Shown: piece by piece, positions 23,201 to 34,723 of the stretch | Numbering within the stretch: the stretch's first letter is position 1 | Layout: the number at the start of each line of letters is the position of its first letter | Source of the DNA: Isoetes taiwanensis | Lineage: Eukaryota > Streptophyta > Lycopodiopsida > Isoetales > Isoetaceae | DNA: 64,000 bases | Direction: 5' to 3' | Assembly: GCA_021234155.1 (NCBI GenBank) | Contig: JAJEKV010000414.1 | Coordinates: 124,001-188,000, forward strand | Notes under the pieces: generated by a model | What the model was told of the DNA's origin: nothing | Seen by the model: the letters and a program-made list of their open reading frames with translations, nothing else | The model's database searches: none | Translations under genes and position numbers: made by a program

Positions 23201-23870
23201 CGCTCACAATATTTATCTAATACAAATGTAAATCCATGTCTTGTCTGATCATCCATGAAAATGGTAGAAGAAACAGTAAGAAAATTGGGACGAGATACCA
23301 AATTTCTAATAGACTATAATATAAGAAATGGTTTTACCTGTATATGTAGGCTTTAGAAATGCATAAGATGAAAGAAAGAAGGCTGAGATGTTAAAACTTA
23401 TTTGGACTAGCATGCATCACCCAAGAGTGGATCTCCGCTTCAAATCATGCTTAAAATCTCACGGAATCATCAAAATCATACCTCTGCTATAACGGTTCTT
23501 CTACTTCTTTTGCTTATTGAGAATGCGAATCGACGGCACCGCCACACCGGCAGATCGATTACCACTGAGAATGCTTCGGAGGACATTACCGTATCTATAT
23601 GGGGGGTGGGCGACCTCGTAGGCGGAGCGGGGAGGAGAACCGGTCGGGATCAATCGAGAAAAAGGGGCAGCCGCGCTGCGCAGCCCGCCACCGCCAAACC
23701 GATCAAGAAAAGGTGCCAACTTGATTCTACGAAAAAAGGGAAAATTTTAATTGCAATCAATATTGGTTATGCCACCAACCAACTTTTTCTCAAATGGTAA
23801 TATGATTATGAAACCTATGCAAATTTAACCCTTGAATACGCTCACACTATCTCCCCCGATTGGGGTTATT
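23201..23870. other. Junction and unrecognised spacer after chromovirus copy A
   Basis: From 23,201 the sequence no longer matches copy C. The minus-strand protease frame continues open to 23,301 with unrelated residues, suggesting a chimeric joint inside the protease/gag region. The rest (to 23,870) has a GC-richer patch near 23,600-23,700 and no recognised gene. Confidence 0.4.
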
Positions 23871-23877
23871 AAAAAAA

Positions 23878-23943
23878 TGGAAACCCTTCCAAATTTCCTT
23901 AAAATCCGGAAGGGTTTCCTTTAAAAAAAGGAAGGGTTTCCAT
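23878..23943. repeat. GGAAACCCTTCC foldback repeat, site 3 (short)
   Basis: GGAAACCCTTCC is followed by two copies of GGAAGGGTTTCC within 66 bases. Flanks (CACACTATC and CGATTGGGGTTATTAA on the left, AAGAATATAATTTTTGG on the right) resemble those of site 1 at 10,561. Confidence 0.65.
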
Positions 23944-24409
23944 AAGAATATAATTTTTGGGTTTCGAGATATGCTTTGCTAGTTCATGAAACCGTATTTT
24001 TTAGTACATAAGGTTTGGAAGGTTAATGGGGTGTATTGTATGAATTTTGGTATGGGAATAGGGCAAAAAGCATCTTTGGTTTTCCTGTATTCATGGGCGG
24101 CATTTTTGGGCTCGGCCGTGGCCGACCATGGCTTGATACAACCTTTCGGTTTAGAAGGTAATTAGAGTTTTCTTCATTAGGTTGCATTTCGTGGGCTTGA
24201 TCAGGAGCCCGAAAGTAGAAGGTTTTCTGGCTGGTTGGAAGATGTGATCTGCGAGTAGGGGCCGCCAGCATACCTACATTGCCATAGCTTGAAGGAATGG
24301 GTTTTGTTCATTTGTGAGTGCTTTTCTTCAAAATCAAGGAGAAGCAAGTAAGAGGCGGTTTTTGTTCATTTGTGAGTCCTTTTGTTCATTTGCATGGGAT
24401 TAGCCCCGC

Positions 24410-24490
24410 CCTTTTAAGGGCTGGGCAGTTGCTGAGTGGGCTGCGGTGGCACGGGGGTTCGAATCCCCATCAAGTCCTCATTCCAGGTGC
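24410..24490 (+). other. tRNA-like SINE head (Pol III B box)
   Basis: GGGTTCGAATCCCC at about 24,455-24,468 is an exact RNA polymerase III B box (GGTTCGAATCC) with a stable T-arm-like stem. About 30 bases upstream, GTTGCTGAGTGGGCTGCGG resembles an A box with mismatches. No acceptor stem closes, so this is not a functional tRNA. It fits the tRNA-derived head of a SINE. Its 3' end and target duplication are not identified. Confidence 0.45.
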
Positions 24491-25790
24491 ATTTGTGCTT
24501 GAGGCTTCTTTGGTAGGCGCCTCGGTATGTGGTGCCCACACGGGGAAGCTTTTCTTGAACTCCCTTTCTTTTTATTCATTTTTCTATTCTACCGCTGCTC
24601 ATGTTATGGATTTAGATGCCCCAGCTTCTTGTTGCTCTTCATTTGTTATTATTTACGCAATGTGATTGCGGTCGGCGTTAGAGTGTGGCAAATCTGTAGT
24701 GCTTTCTGGTCAAATGCTTAAAATGGCGGTATGGGAAGCATTGAAGGGAGAAGACACACGTGGAATAAATGGTTTGATGCCAAAAATTACGTGTTATCTT
24801 GGGAGCTATTGGTGCGAGATACTCATATTTGGGTTAGAGATTCGATGTCTTGGATTGAAAAATTCATGTAAAGGGTTTTGATTTATCCTATTAAGTAGAT
24901 TGCTTTTCACTATTAAGGAAGAAACAAAAGAAGATTTGCATTTTGAAGAGCTTAAATCTATTGTTGCAAAAGTGGGATAACATTTTCCGATTGTACGGAC
25001 TGGCTCTGTAAGAATAGGAAGGAAGGGATTAAACTCCCGGCATTTTTAGAAGCGGTCGGTGCTGCTCATGCTGTCAAAATGCTTCTATGGCGGCCTGTAG
25101 GAGGATGGTGGCAGCAGCCTCCTTGATGCAAAGCAACACATGGAGGCAGAGAGAGGCGACTGGATTGAGGCGGCCGCAGGCCATAAGCCTTCTGCGGGGT
25201 CGAGGTCTTCTGCGACAATCTTATCCGTTTAGCCAATTAGCATGACAATCTTATCCTTTTAGCCAATTAGCATGTCCATATTTGGAGTGCACGGTGCCAC
25301 GAATAGGCGCCATATTTTGAAGTCAAATGACATCAAAATCCTTTGCAATGGATGTCAACGCCCCTTGAAAATAGAGCCACATCAGCGTTTGACCCCATTG
25401 CGCCAATGGCGTGTAGGGATGGGATCGCACTAGAAGCATATCCCTCGGAATATTCCCCTATCTAATGGCTGGGAATTCACTAGAGAACCACCGGTAATTA
25501 ATGCTTTGAATTAATTTTTTATGGCTGTTATTATTGAAGAGCAGCTCTTTCTCCGGCGGTTTTCTTTGCATTTGGCTATTGAGAAGGCCTACAGCCGATC
25601 GATCTGCATCTTAAATCGTGGCTTCCACCGGATTGCCGCAATCTTTCTAATATTGGTTTCAAGCTTGTTTCAGAATTTTTAACTCTCCGGATCTCAGCCT
25701 TTCTTTTGGAGCTCAAAATACTTCTTCGCATTCAGGATTTTACAGAGGCAAGTCACTGGAATTATCTTTTTCTTGGTTTTTAGTTTGTTA
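24491..25790. other. Spacer without a recognised gene; a 30-base tandem at 25,214
   Basis: No coding match is seen. GACAATCTTATCC plus CCAATTAGCATG is tandemly doubled at 25,214 and 25,244 (period 30). CTG and CAG have normal frequency in the right part, unlike the transposon stretches. The T-rich end near 25,540-25,750 resembles a leader exon before the fragment at 25,796. Confidence 0.35.
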
Positions 25791-25795
25791 GAAAT

Positions 25796-25972
25796 ATGGG
25801 AGAATCAGAAAAGCCGTCTATAAAAAATGCAGCTCAGTGCAATGGTATAAATCCCCAGTCTTTTGAGGAAAGAAGGGCAAGATTTAGGCTGCCAAATTTT
25901 TGGCAATCTGTTAGTCTGAAATATGTGAAGCTGGGATATTATTATGTGATTTCCATGCCCTTGTCCTTTTGA
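25796..25972 (+). pseudogene. 3-ketoacyl-CoA synthase, N-terminal fragment
   Basis: A 58-codon frame starts with ATG at 25,796. It has a polar N-terminus, then RLPNFWQSV and LKYVKLGYYYVIS. LKYVKLGYHYLI right before the first membrane helix is a hallmark of plant 3-ketoacyl-CoA synthases, the condensing enzymes of very-long-chain fatty acid elongation in the ER. Full proteins are about 500 residues. Here the frame stops just as the first membrane segment should begin, and the following frames do not restore it convincingly. The piece is preceded by TTTTAGTTTGTTAG, a possible splice acceptor. It is a captured or truncated first exon rather than a working gene. Confidence 0.6.
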
Positions 25973-26823
25973 TTGTTCCATTAAGTTAAGTTCAGCCGAG
26001 GTCTTTGAAGCTAGACTTCCTCCCAGATTAGAGTCCTCTGTTTTGCCTTTTCCGGCCTCCTCTGTAACAGAAGCTGTTTTCTCAATGTCAATCTAGATTT
26101 TTTCCCCTCAGAGCACGAACATTATCCTGACTGAGCGAGATAGAGATCAAAATAACGACCCAACTTGAATAGCTATGAAGTATAAGATGCGACATCGTGC
26201 TCCATATACAATTCGTGTGCCGGATTTGATTTATCGCCCACTATTCATTGCAGAATCATCCTCAAATCTTTCTGAGCAGCCCACGCCCTCTTGGAGTTGT
26301 CAAAGCTTTATCTTTGTTATGGTATCTCAGGACAATTCAAGGTTACGTCTCTATAGAGTGGTCGCATGTGATCAATAACCAAGGCCATATCTGTATCAGA
26401 GCAGGGAAATTAGATGCCTGCGTTGCAATAGCAACCTAGCAAACCTGTATTAAGGCAATCATACAAACAGATCGAGGTAAGAATCATGCGTCTGCAACAA
26501 ATTTTTCGGCTGCAATAGATAGATCCGGAAGGTTTTGAATTGGTTCTGGCCAAAAAAGAGTTGATCTCATACACCTACACACAGGGTGGAGCCTATACGT
26601 GGAAGGCTCTAAAATCATTGAAAGCAAATCCGGCAGTGATGATGTTGAATGGGGGCATCTGAATGGACGTTCTTGTTTGTTCTGGTACATTAGTTTTGCC
26701 GGAACTCTGTATATTACTATACCTGGTCGACTTTTCTTGTTATAAGCCTGTTGATGAAATAAAATTTTGAGGTTTAGAATTTCAAAGAAAGATTATGGTC
26801 ATATTTCCTTGATATATTTTTAG
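25973..26823. other. Unrecognised stretch between two captured exons
   Basis: Short frames at 26,175-26,378 and 26,248-26,439 have no recognised domain. The stretch ends with GATATATTTTTAG, a plausible splice acceptor directly before the open frame at 26,824, so at least part of it may be intron. Confidence 0.3.
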
Positions 26824-27253
26824 GTACAAGAGAAAGCCAAGGTTGTTGAAGAAGAGCTAGATTCTACTGTAGATAACTTGGGCGAACTTTCTAATAACCT
26901 TGATGGCATTGCTAAGAAAGTTATATCTATTAAAGAGGAAGTGAATACTCCAACAGACAGGCCCATCAAGAAAAATGGTAACTAGATAATTGCTTATCCT
27001 ACGATTAAATCATAAGTTTGTTAATCGAGCAATGTCTCATGCAGATGAGGTGGTGAAGAAAGATCTAAAGGATGCTACTTCAATTTTTTATTCGTTGATG
27101 CTTCAATTTGAGCTCAAGATCATCCATATTATTGCAGTCATCATCCTTGCTGCATTGGCAGGATATTTTAAGTTGGATGTTTCTAAAACATCACTCAATT
27201 CCATAACACAATCTCTTCAAGACTATGTACTATGTAAACTTATAGCATGTTAA
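26824..27253 (+). CDS. Two-exon tail-anchored small protein, 5' end unknown
   Basis: An open frame begins right after an acceptor (ending 26,823) with VQEKAKVVEEEL and runs 51 codons of charged, heptad-like coiled coil. It would then stop at GGTAACTAG. Removing GTAACTAG to CTCATGCAG (26,978-27,044, 67 bases) joins phase-1 ends and gives KKN-D-EVVKKDLKDA, continuing to a TAA at 27,251. The C-terminal part has one strong membrane helix (IIHIIAVIILAALAGYF) and a short tail, so the product would be a coiled-coil protein anchored near its C-terminus. The frame kept across the splice is good evidence for real coding history. No upstream start is seen, and the family is not recognised. Confidence 0.5.
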
Positions 27254-27411
27254 AGGAAAGTTTGGCATTTGCCTTTGGATTGTATCATGTGGCACTTCAC
27301 AAAGTTGTGTATGTTCTTATTCAGATAAATGAAATGATCTACAAAAATGCACACATAAGCTTGGAGCCTAATTGCCTTAAGCTTAAGCTTAGAAATTTTT
27401 TATCAAACGTG

Positions 27412-27492
27412 GAAAACCCTTCCTATTTTCCCCCATTTGTGGAAACCCTTCTTATTTTCCCATGGCTTTGGAAAATAGGAAGGGTTTCTATT
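27412..27492. repeat. GGAAACCCTTCC foldback repeat, site 4
   Basis: GGAAAACCCTTCC and GGAAACCCTTC on the left face GGAAGGGTTTC on the right, with CTATTTTCC/GGAAAATAG filler also paired. The flank TTTAAATTTAAATTC is itself palindromic. Confidence 0.65.
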
Positions 27493-27667
27493 TGAATTTA
27501 AATTTAAATTCTTGGGTGTCGCGGCATATTTATGAGCGTGCACAAGCGTGCACCATTAATGGCATATGTTATGGCGTGGGCGTGCACCATTAATGGCGGC
27601 GTGGGTGTTAAAAATGTAACGCCAAAAAAAAATAAAAAATAAAAAATAAAAAAAATATATATATAAT

Positions 27668-27840
27668 TGGAAACCCTTCCCATTTTCCAAGGAAACCCTT
27701 CTGATTTTCAAATAGGAAACCCTTCCAATTTTCCATTAAAACCAGGAAGGGTTTCCTTCCTAGTTTTAATGAAAGCCGAAAGGGTTTCCATGGAAAATAG
27801 GAAGGGTTTCCATGGAAATTTGGAAGGGTTTCCATGGGAG
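27668..27840. repeat. GGAAACCCTTCC foldback repeat, site 5
   Basis: Three GGAAACCCTTCC-like words are followed by four GGAAGGGTTTCC-like words with AT-rich spacers. It sits 175 bases after site 4, separated by GCGTGCACCATTAATGGC tandem words (27,535-27,600). Similar GCGTGCCCCATTAATTGGC words precede site 2 at 13,640, linking the two sites as one family. Confidence 0.65.
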
Positions 27841-28154
27841 CCCAACCCAAATAGGGAGTACTTAGAACCATCGCTTGAATAATATTGTCACTGAGTGAGG
27901 TAAGGAAAAAATAAAATTCGAGATATAAAATAATTAAAATAAAATATCATATGCATACATAAAAAAATTAAAAATTTTTAAAAATGATAGCCATTCTGTT
28001 GAATTGAATGGCTATATTATTTTCTGCATTTTGGTTTGAATGGCAATTTTCTATATTATCATTTTTTGCATGGCAATTTTCTATATTGCCGTTCTCTGCA
28101 TGGTTGGAGGGCTCGAGAATGGTACTGCAACGTTCAAATTTAACCCTTGCCTTG
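27841..28154. other. AT-rich joint before block copy B
   Basis: Unique AT-rich sequence with a short repeated word (GGCAATTTTCTATATT, twice, near 28,040-28,095). Homology to 15,203 onward begins at about 28,155 with TGTATGACGTGACC. Confidence 0.4.
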
Positions 28155-28390
28155 ATGTATGACGTGACCCCAAAAGCATGCATTTAAAAGATGTGACAAC
28201 CATAAAACTCTTTTGTTGAATAAAAGCAAGTGGCGTTCCATCCGAAATATACCCGTTTTAATGCAACCGGCCGCTTGGCATAAAGTGTCGTTAATTAGGA
28301 GTAAATAAGTGTCCACTTCAACTACAAAAAGTTATATGCGAATAGAAATTTCAGACCATATTTATAAGGTTTAAGGCACTCCCACGGAGC

Positions 28391-29480
28391 ATGGACATGG
28401 CAGCTGCGAGCTTAATCCACTTCTATGGAGTGGCATTGGTCGAGGATCTTCTACTCTTCGAAATACTTCCCGCCTACATTGCTTTTATCGCCTTACTCTT
28501 TAACTGTGCGCAAGAACAAACTTATCGTTTCTCAATTGTATTGGGGGGAGCTGCTGAATCCATATCTTCCACACCCTCTTTCCTCCTCGAGTTATTATCG
28601 ATATGAAATCTCAAACCAATGGGCGCAGTTATATCACTATATACAAACTCTTGGCGAGAACATTTCGACCCATTTAATCCCTACAAAATCTCCCATTCAT
28701 ATACACTGTATGTTCGAGCATGGTTTGGTTTGCTTCGTGAAGATGGCGCACTGGTTTCTTATCTTTAGCACTATGCAATCCGGTGTTGAATGAATGGATA
28801 GATATGCCCTTATTGCTCGTCTCATATAAGACGGAAAGCCCATCTTGTATTATCTGGAAATTATCGCCCGAGAAGACGGATCTTTTTTTCGCTAGTAGGG
28901 ACCGCCGATGATTTATCCGCTTGATACAAGAACGGATTTGTGGGAGAAGTTCTTCGGTGATGATGATAACCCGGGTTTTAAGGATATGGTGGCTGTAGGA
29001 AATTACGTCTTTATTTTGATAGAAGCGGTGATGATTATCTTTGTCACCTTTATTGCGTGAAACGTGGGCCGGATCGTAAGGTATGATTTGTTAGAGAAAG
29101 AAGTTTTTTCGTTGTCCGATTTAAAATGAGAAACTTACCCCTATGTCATGTCCATATTTGGGTTAAATGGGAAGTCGGGTGATGGTGGGAAAAAGGCGTG
29201 ATTCTTCTCATGTTTGCTTTTGGAAATTGGATGCAGTGGAACCTCATTTTCATTCTCACAGATCTTTTCACATCTTTGTTGATCCTTGGTTTGGATCTTC
29301 GTCACATTTGTTGAGGACCACAACCGACTTTACTATTCCGACCACAACCGACTTTACTATTACCGCCGTCTTTCGCGGACTCAGATAATATGTGGTAATT
29401 AATCTCTCGACCATCATAACCTCCGGTTTGATTGCAGATCAGAGATCATACCATTTTCTCATCGGCATAGCCCTTCGAGC
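28391..29480 (+). pseudogene. F-box/kelch-like protein, broken copy 2
   Basis: Same gene as at 16,546 and 37,538. This copy best shows the F-box start: a frame gives GVALVEDLLLFEILP, and a neighbouring frame gives KLIVSQLYW. Later frames show SHVCFWKLDA and the CVTFVEDHNRLYY-type segment in pieces. At least five frame changes are present, and a doubled CCACAACCGACTTTACTATT sits at about 29,320-29,360. An upstream ATATTTATAAGG takes the place of the TATATATAGG box. Confidence 0.55.
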
Positions 29481-30152
29481 CAATTTTTCTTTTTTATTTG
29501 CCTTTAAGCCCACAATCAAAAGACTTCTTTGAATGGATCGGCACAATCTTTGCTTCGTGCCAATTTTGCGGTGATTGTGCAAAAGAAAACAATGTTCATA
29601 ATTCTGTTGACTCTAGGGCTTGGATAGATAAATATTGCAGCTCTAACGGCAAGATTTCACTTTTCTTATATACTTTTACGTGCAACAAATGTTTTTTTTT
29701 TTTTCCAATTTGGATTGGCTGAATCTGTTGTTTACAACATTGAAGAAGTGTTGTAGTTATGCATGCAAATCAATTCATCTTTTGAGAAGTATCATGTCCT
29801 TCATGCTTCCTTTTAGGTTAATAATCTCATTTTCATTTTCCAAACTGTTCTTTAGCATGTTTGCCTGAGCATCTCAGAGCATGTAATTTTTGGTCTATGA
29901 TGTTCATTCCATTTAAAATTACTATATGTTCAGGTAGGTTAATTTTGCTATATTTGAGAGGCATCTTGCTTTATAATTTCAATTAAAAAGACATTTACGG
30001 CATGTAGCTGTCCTGTATTTTATTATCTTCAAACTTTTGCTACCCTTGACATTATTAGCAAAGATCTCTTTGTCTAACTTTGTCGACGCTCTTTTTTCAT
30101 AATGATCTTAGCTGTTTTCAGCTGGTAAAATATGAACACAACTTTGTACTAA

Positions 30153-30580
30153 TTGGCAGGCGAAGTGTCAATTAATCCAAAGCAAAATTCAGAACAACGG
30201 TACTTTGAGGACTTATGTTTGTTACATGTTTCAGACTCAGAAAACAATTGTGGAAAGATTGCAACTGAAGGACTCATATCATCTGAGTTTCAAAGTACTA
30301 TTACAACAGTGATAAAAAATGCTGGTAACATGTAGAACATGTATCAATTTTAGAGAAGATTGAGAAAGACAGTAAGATGAAATAAAAGGAAATGCAGCAG
30401 TCCAATGGAGTTAAAGCATTGATTCTGCAGTTATGCAAGAGAGGCTATAATGCAAGAGCAGCATGCAAGAGAAACCAAAGGCAATTAGCAAAAAACAACT
30501 GGGTATCAGTTGAGAAGAGGAAGCCTGATGCAATTCAACGAAGACAAGCAAATTACGTGAGGAAAACCAAAGGCAATTAG
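30153..30580 (+). other. Two exon-like open frames downstream of F-box copy 2
   Basis: The first frame (30,153-30,335) follows AATTGGCAG, a possible splice acceptor, and reads INPKQNSEQRYFEDLCLLHV. The second (30,392-30,580) is basic, with KALILQLCKRGYNARAACKR. Neither is recognised. The counterparts in the other two blocks are disrupted at CTG/CAG sites, so this copy is the most readable. Confidence 0.3.
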
Positions 30581-30666
30581 AGAACCCTGTAATAATGTTA
30601 TAGGACTGCAAGTCTTCCGCGGAAGGAGAAAACAAACGGCATTTCAGTTTTCTAGTTCTTTTGTCT

Positions 30667-31183
30667 TCACTTTTACGGATTGGACTAAAAAGCTACTAAG
30701 GGAAAAGACGATTGCTCACTCAATATAGTGGAATTTTTAAAGAGAGACTGGGTACAACATGAGTTAGAGTTAAGGAGAAGTTCAACCGCCCAACCATGGA
30801 ACTAGCACTCCCGATCACAAGCACTTTTGATCACGAAATATCCCCGCTAGAAGTCCCGTGACTCTCGCCGCTAGTTCCTCCCCCGAACTAAGATGCAATC
30901 TCTCAAAGCCATTGTAGGCTACCAATTATGCCCCTTGTTCTCCAAGGCATGTCTTTTTTAAACCCCAAAGGATCTATTATCATCCAATAGTCCATCATTG
31001 GCTCTGGCTCCTCCTGTAAAACACTAGACTAAGATTAGCACCATCTTATCCCTTAATCTATTTCAATCATAGATAACCAGTAATAGAGTAGCTAATTCTA
31101 TATTTGATGGTGCACTATGATTGGCATGATAATAGAATAGCTAATGCGAATGGTTGTATATAAGTTTGGACTTTATCATAATA
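30667..31183 (-). repeat. 3' LTR of chromovirus copy B
   Basis: Similar along its length to the other three LTRs. It lacks the internal 70-base duplication and has CTGGCTCCTCCTGTAAAACAC where copies A and C have a shorter CTAAGACACC. In both features it resembles the 5' LTR at 46,271 more than the 3' LTRs of A and C. Confidence 0.7.
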
Positions 31184-31214
31184 GTCTAACTTTTAGAATG
31201 TATTCGTAATGTAA

Positions 31215-32486
31215 TTACCGTGGTAAAGAATCACCGTCCCTGGAAAAGTAGAAGAACCCCGCGTTTAAATAATATAGGCATGTTGTCCTCAGTTGGAAAA
31301 GTAGAACCACCCCGTTGAAATAATATAGGCCTGTTACATTCATTGCGCAGGTAAACTTCCTGGTAAGCTTCCAACAAAGGTAAATAATGTTCAAAATAAT
31401 CCTCTGTTTTTCCATTACCCCGATATGTGGCACCTCCTTATACTTCACCAAATATTTGCGATTAGTACCACGACCCTTATGCCTCATCTCAGGTTGATAC
31501 ACTGGATTATCATCCACTAACACTGGTTCTGATGCATGCGGTACCAACTATGGGTTAACTCCTTTAAATGGCATGAAATATTTCACATTATGCATCTTCC
31601 AAGTATCCAAAGCAATTCCAACCTAAACATAAACATTTATCTTTTTAGTCATCCTAAAAAGGTCCATAAAATCTATCTTTTAAGGTGATCCTAAAAAGGT
31701 CCATAAAATCGGTAACAAGCTTGTGCTTTTACGTTCGGAGGGAGCACGTCTTTTAATGATTCTTTTGAATACCCTTTCATCCACCTAATATAAACCTCAT
31801 GCATTTCCGTTCACTTGACGAAAGTGTACCTTCTATGAGCAACAACGAGTGCTGCTCGGTAGATTCCAAAATCCGGTATCCATATCTTTAGCAACTCGAC
31901 CGCCTCCATCACACTTTTCGCCACTCTAACAGATTTGGAGGTAAACGCCCCTCCGCCACTCTAATAACGAGGATTTGGAGGTAAACGCCCCGCATAACAT
32001 AAAAGGTGATAAACACGGTGGAAAGTGTGTGGCCTTGTTATAAGCAAACCAACCACGGGCAAATACCGCAATCAATCTGCTCATTAAAATCCGCCCCATC
32101 GGTCCGGGGATGGGGATGGAAAGTCGTGGAGAAATGCATCCTTATACCTAGATTTGTAAACAACGCTCTTCAAAACGGGCTGCAAAACTTTGAATCTCTA
32201 CCAAAAATTATTACCTCCGGCAATCCATGGTTCTTAAATACTTCATTCAAAAATAATCGTATAGCATCATAATCTTTTAATGTCTTTTTGCAAGGAATAA
32301 AGATTGCATACTTACTCAAAGCGGTCCACAATGGTTCAAACCCCGATCATTACGTTGTCTTCTACGTGGAACAATAACAAAGTCCATATTGATATGCTTA
32401 AAAGGTTTTTTCCAAATACTTAGTAGTGCCATCAATAATTCTGGTACCTTGGCATGGGAATCTTTGATTTTCTGACACGTAAGAGG
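31215..32486 (-). pseudogene. Chromovirus copy B: partial integrase and chromodomain-like tail
   Basis: The minus strand shows the best-preserved tail: NPVYQPEMRHKGRGTNR, then KYLVKYKEVPH (31,547 down to about 31,400). YLVKYK followed by a conserved aromatic region is typical of the chromodomain that targets chromovirus integration. The integrase core piece MDFV to the GGHR region (about 32,400-32,300) is broken. The copy is truncated at 32,486, so reverse transcriptase and protease are absent. Confidence 0.65.
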
Positions 32487-32489
32487 GTC

Positions 32490-32925
32490 CAAGCGTGGAG
32501 TTGGGGGCAATTTCGTTTAGGTAAGCACCCATGAAGCTAATAATATGCCAAATTTTTTAAAAAAAAAATTGAAGGTCGATGACGAGCCGTCATCATTTTT
32601 CATGTCGGGCATGTCGGACCACTGAGCTCATTCCGCCCTCCGCTCATGATTTCCAATCATCCCTATAACTTTTTTTTTTTCAAAAGCGTAGATGGGCATG
32701 CATTTAACTTCAATTTAGGAGAAAGTCATGCGGAATACTTCCTCCAATTTAAACTTTGCATTTACAGTAATCTCCATTGTTTTTATGCCTTTTTTTTCCC
32801 TCATTGCATGCTTGCATTGAATCGATCTATAGGAAATGAGGATAGCATCGTCAATAGAGGAGTTTGCTGTGTATCGAGGTCTTTGTAATGAAGGCAGAGA
32901 TCCTTCAAAGATTGAGTTGGGATGA
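32490..32925. other. Unique joint between copies B and C, no gene recognised
   Basis: It starts with GGTCCAAGCGTGGAGTTGGG right where integrase is cut. A short A-run and T-run are present. No recognisable frame. Confidence 0.3.
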
Positions 32926-33216
32926 TTGCAATCGAGAATGATTTTTCAATGCGTATGGAATTGCAACCTAAAAGACAATAAGATAAAGCTGCACCAAATT
33001 CGGCCTGAGTTTGAAGAGGAACTGAATGATCTGGTTCGAAGGGTTTATCAGCATGGTTTGAAGAATAAGGAAGCAAGAACTCAGTTTGCTAGGGCATTTG
33101 CATGGCAGCACACAAAGAAGGCAATTGCAAATCCTATTAATTGCAGCTCTAATGAACATTGTGCTCCTAAAGATGGTTACCTTTGTAAGGATGGAGTTTT
33201 CAGCAAGGCAAATTAA
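32926..33216 (+). pseudogene. Chimeric ORF: unknown segment joined in frame to gulonolactone oxidase tail
   Basis: A 96-codon open frame. The first 72 residues include EFEEELNDLVRRVYQHGLK and a QFARAFAWQHTKKA segment, a coherent helical-looking piece I do not recognise. From 33,142 the frame continues without a break into CSSNEHCAPKDGYLCK and the TAA, the exact end of the gulonolactone oxidase fragment at 12,175-12,249. The joint reads TTAATTGCAG followed by CTCTAATG, which also looks like a splice acceptor, so the join could be an intron/exon edge rather than a fusion. No start context or promoter is evident. Confidence 0.45.
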
Positions 33217-33255
33217 TCTATGCTTGCATTTTATATTGTCGATATGTTTCAGATT

Positions 33256-33600
33256 TGTTTTGCTAACATTCTTGTTGGCATGTATAGCAAATGTGGCAGT
33301 ATTAATGATGCATGAAAAGTGTTCACGAGCATGACTACATGGGATGAAACAATGCATGAAAAGTGTTCACGAGCATGACTACATGGGATGTTGTTTCGTG
33401 GAATGCAATTATTTCAAAATAATTAATCTAGATGATAAAGGGGTTCATATCTCTTCGATAAAATGCAAAAACAAAGGTTTAAGTCCAAGTGGAATTACTT
33501 TTGTTAGTGTTTTGATTGCATGTTCTCAAATTGCATATTTCGACAAAGGCAAAACAATTCATGCCAGCACTTTTACAACTTGGACTTGAAACTCTATGTA
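33256..33600 (+). pseudogene. PPR (PLS-type) protein fragment, copy 2
   Basis: Equivalent to 12,283-12,642. Frames show ILVGMYSKCGSINDA, a stop, then after the 44-base duplication KGLSPSGITFVSVL and IACSQ. CGSINDA keeps the conserved glycine that copy 1 lacks. A one-base difference in a G run and another in a T run change frames relative to copy 1. Confidence 0.7.
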
Positions 33601-34723
33601 CAATATAATATCATACTCTCTACTAGGAGGGAGGGTGATTGTTACTACTAAAAGCTAAATACATCAATGAGATGTTACTTGTTTTAGATGTGTTTTTACA
33701 TTATGGTCACGCAAGAGTGTAGACAATGTACTCATTGTATGACACAAATGGAAGCTCCATAGCCTTGTAAGGTTGAAAAGACTGAGCCAGAGTTGATAAT
33801 AGAACAAACTAAATCAAATTTGAAGCCATCATCTTGTCCTAATCTATTACAATGATCTTTGGGATACCTAAATGGGATTTACACACAGCCAGAGTCACAT
33901 GACTTGATGCTTCTTTATTGGTCCGAGGGATAAGGTTCTTGAAGCTAAAGTTGTCACATTTGAAGCGTTGATATATTTAAGGGAAACATCTAAATGTTTA
34001 ACCTTCCCCTTCATGAGAAGTGAGACTTATCCACTAGCAAAGAGAATCATTAAAGCCGGAGTTTGGAATCATCATGCCCTTTTATGAAACTTATAGAGCG
34101 GAGAGACTTATCCAAAAGAGTGGCAAGTACATGATTGAGCATAGTGCCATGATGCAACATAATAGAGTACAACATAACATCATAGAGTACAACATAATAG
34201 AGCACAACATGATGTTTGTTTGCTAAAGCGCTGCTATAAACCGTGCCATCCAAATCGTTGTTTCCGTAATTTGCCATTGCACCTATGTCAAGTTTGTGGT
34301 GTCGCAATGCGAAAGTGAGAGAACATTCTAGCATAAGCCGCCATTTGCCATCCGAATGTCCTCCAATGGCGAGTGCAAAGCGCCAATAAGAGCATAGACC
34401 TTCAACATGTGGAACCCCCACCCACCCACCCACCCAGAAACCGGGAATAGCGGGATGCACACTCGACCTCGCTGATCAAAGGGGACGTGCACGAATGACA
34501 TGGTGCATGCTCATTTCATTCATCACTCTTTAGGTAGGCTTCCAAACACCCAATCCGGCCATGGCATTGGAAAGCAGGAAGGTTTCCATATGATTTAAAT
34601 TTTTGAATTTCTGATGGCGTGCATATTGATAAGCGTGCCCCCATTAATTGGCAAGGCCCGGCCCTGAAAAAAAGCGGGTCCATAAAGGTCACCGTGTGTG
34701 AATATTATAAATATAAAAAAAGG

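Larger units (their letters stand above)
28155..32486. repeat. Block copy B: short version of the duplicated F-box/chromovirus segment
   Basis: Corresponds to about 15,203-20,990 and 36,190-42,960 in the same orientation. It lacks the 1.1 kb insertion, the 62-base tandem and the integrase duplication, so it preserves an older state or comes from a different lineage. It ends inside integrase at about 32,486, where GACACGTAAGAG meets unrelated sequence. Confidence 0.85.

Noticed and set aside
24410-24490. Functional tRNA gene
   Set aside because: The B box is perfect but there is no acceptor stem pairing and the A box is poor; a SINE head fits better.
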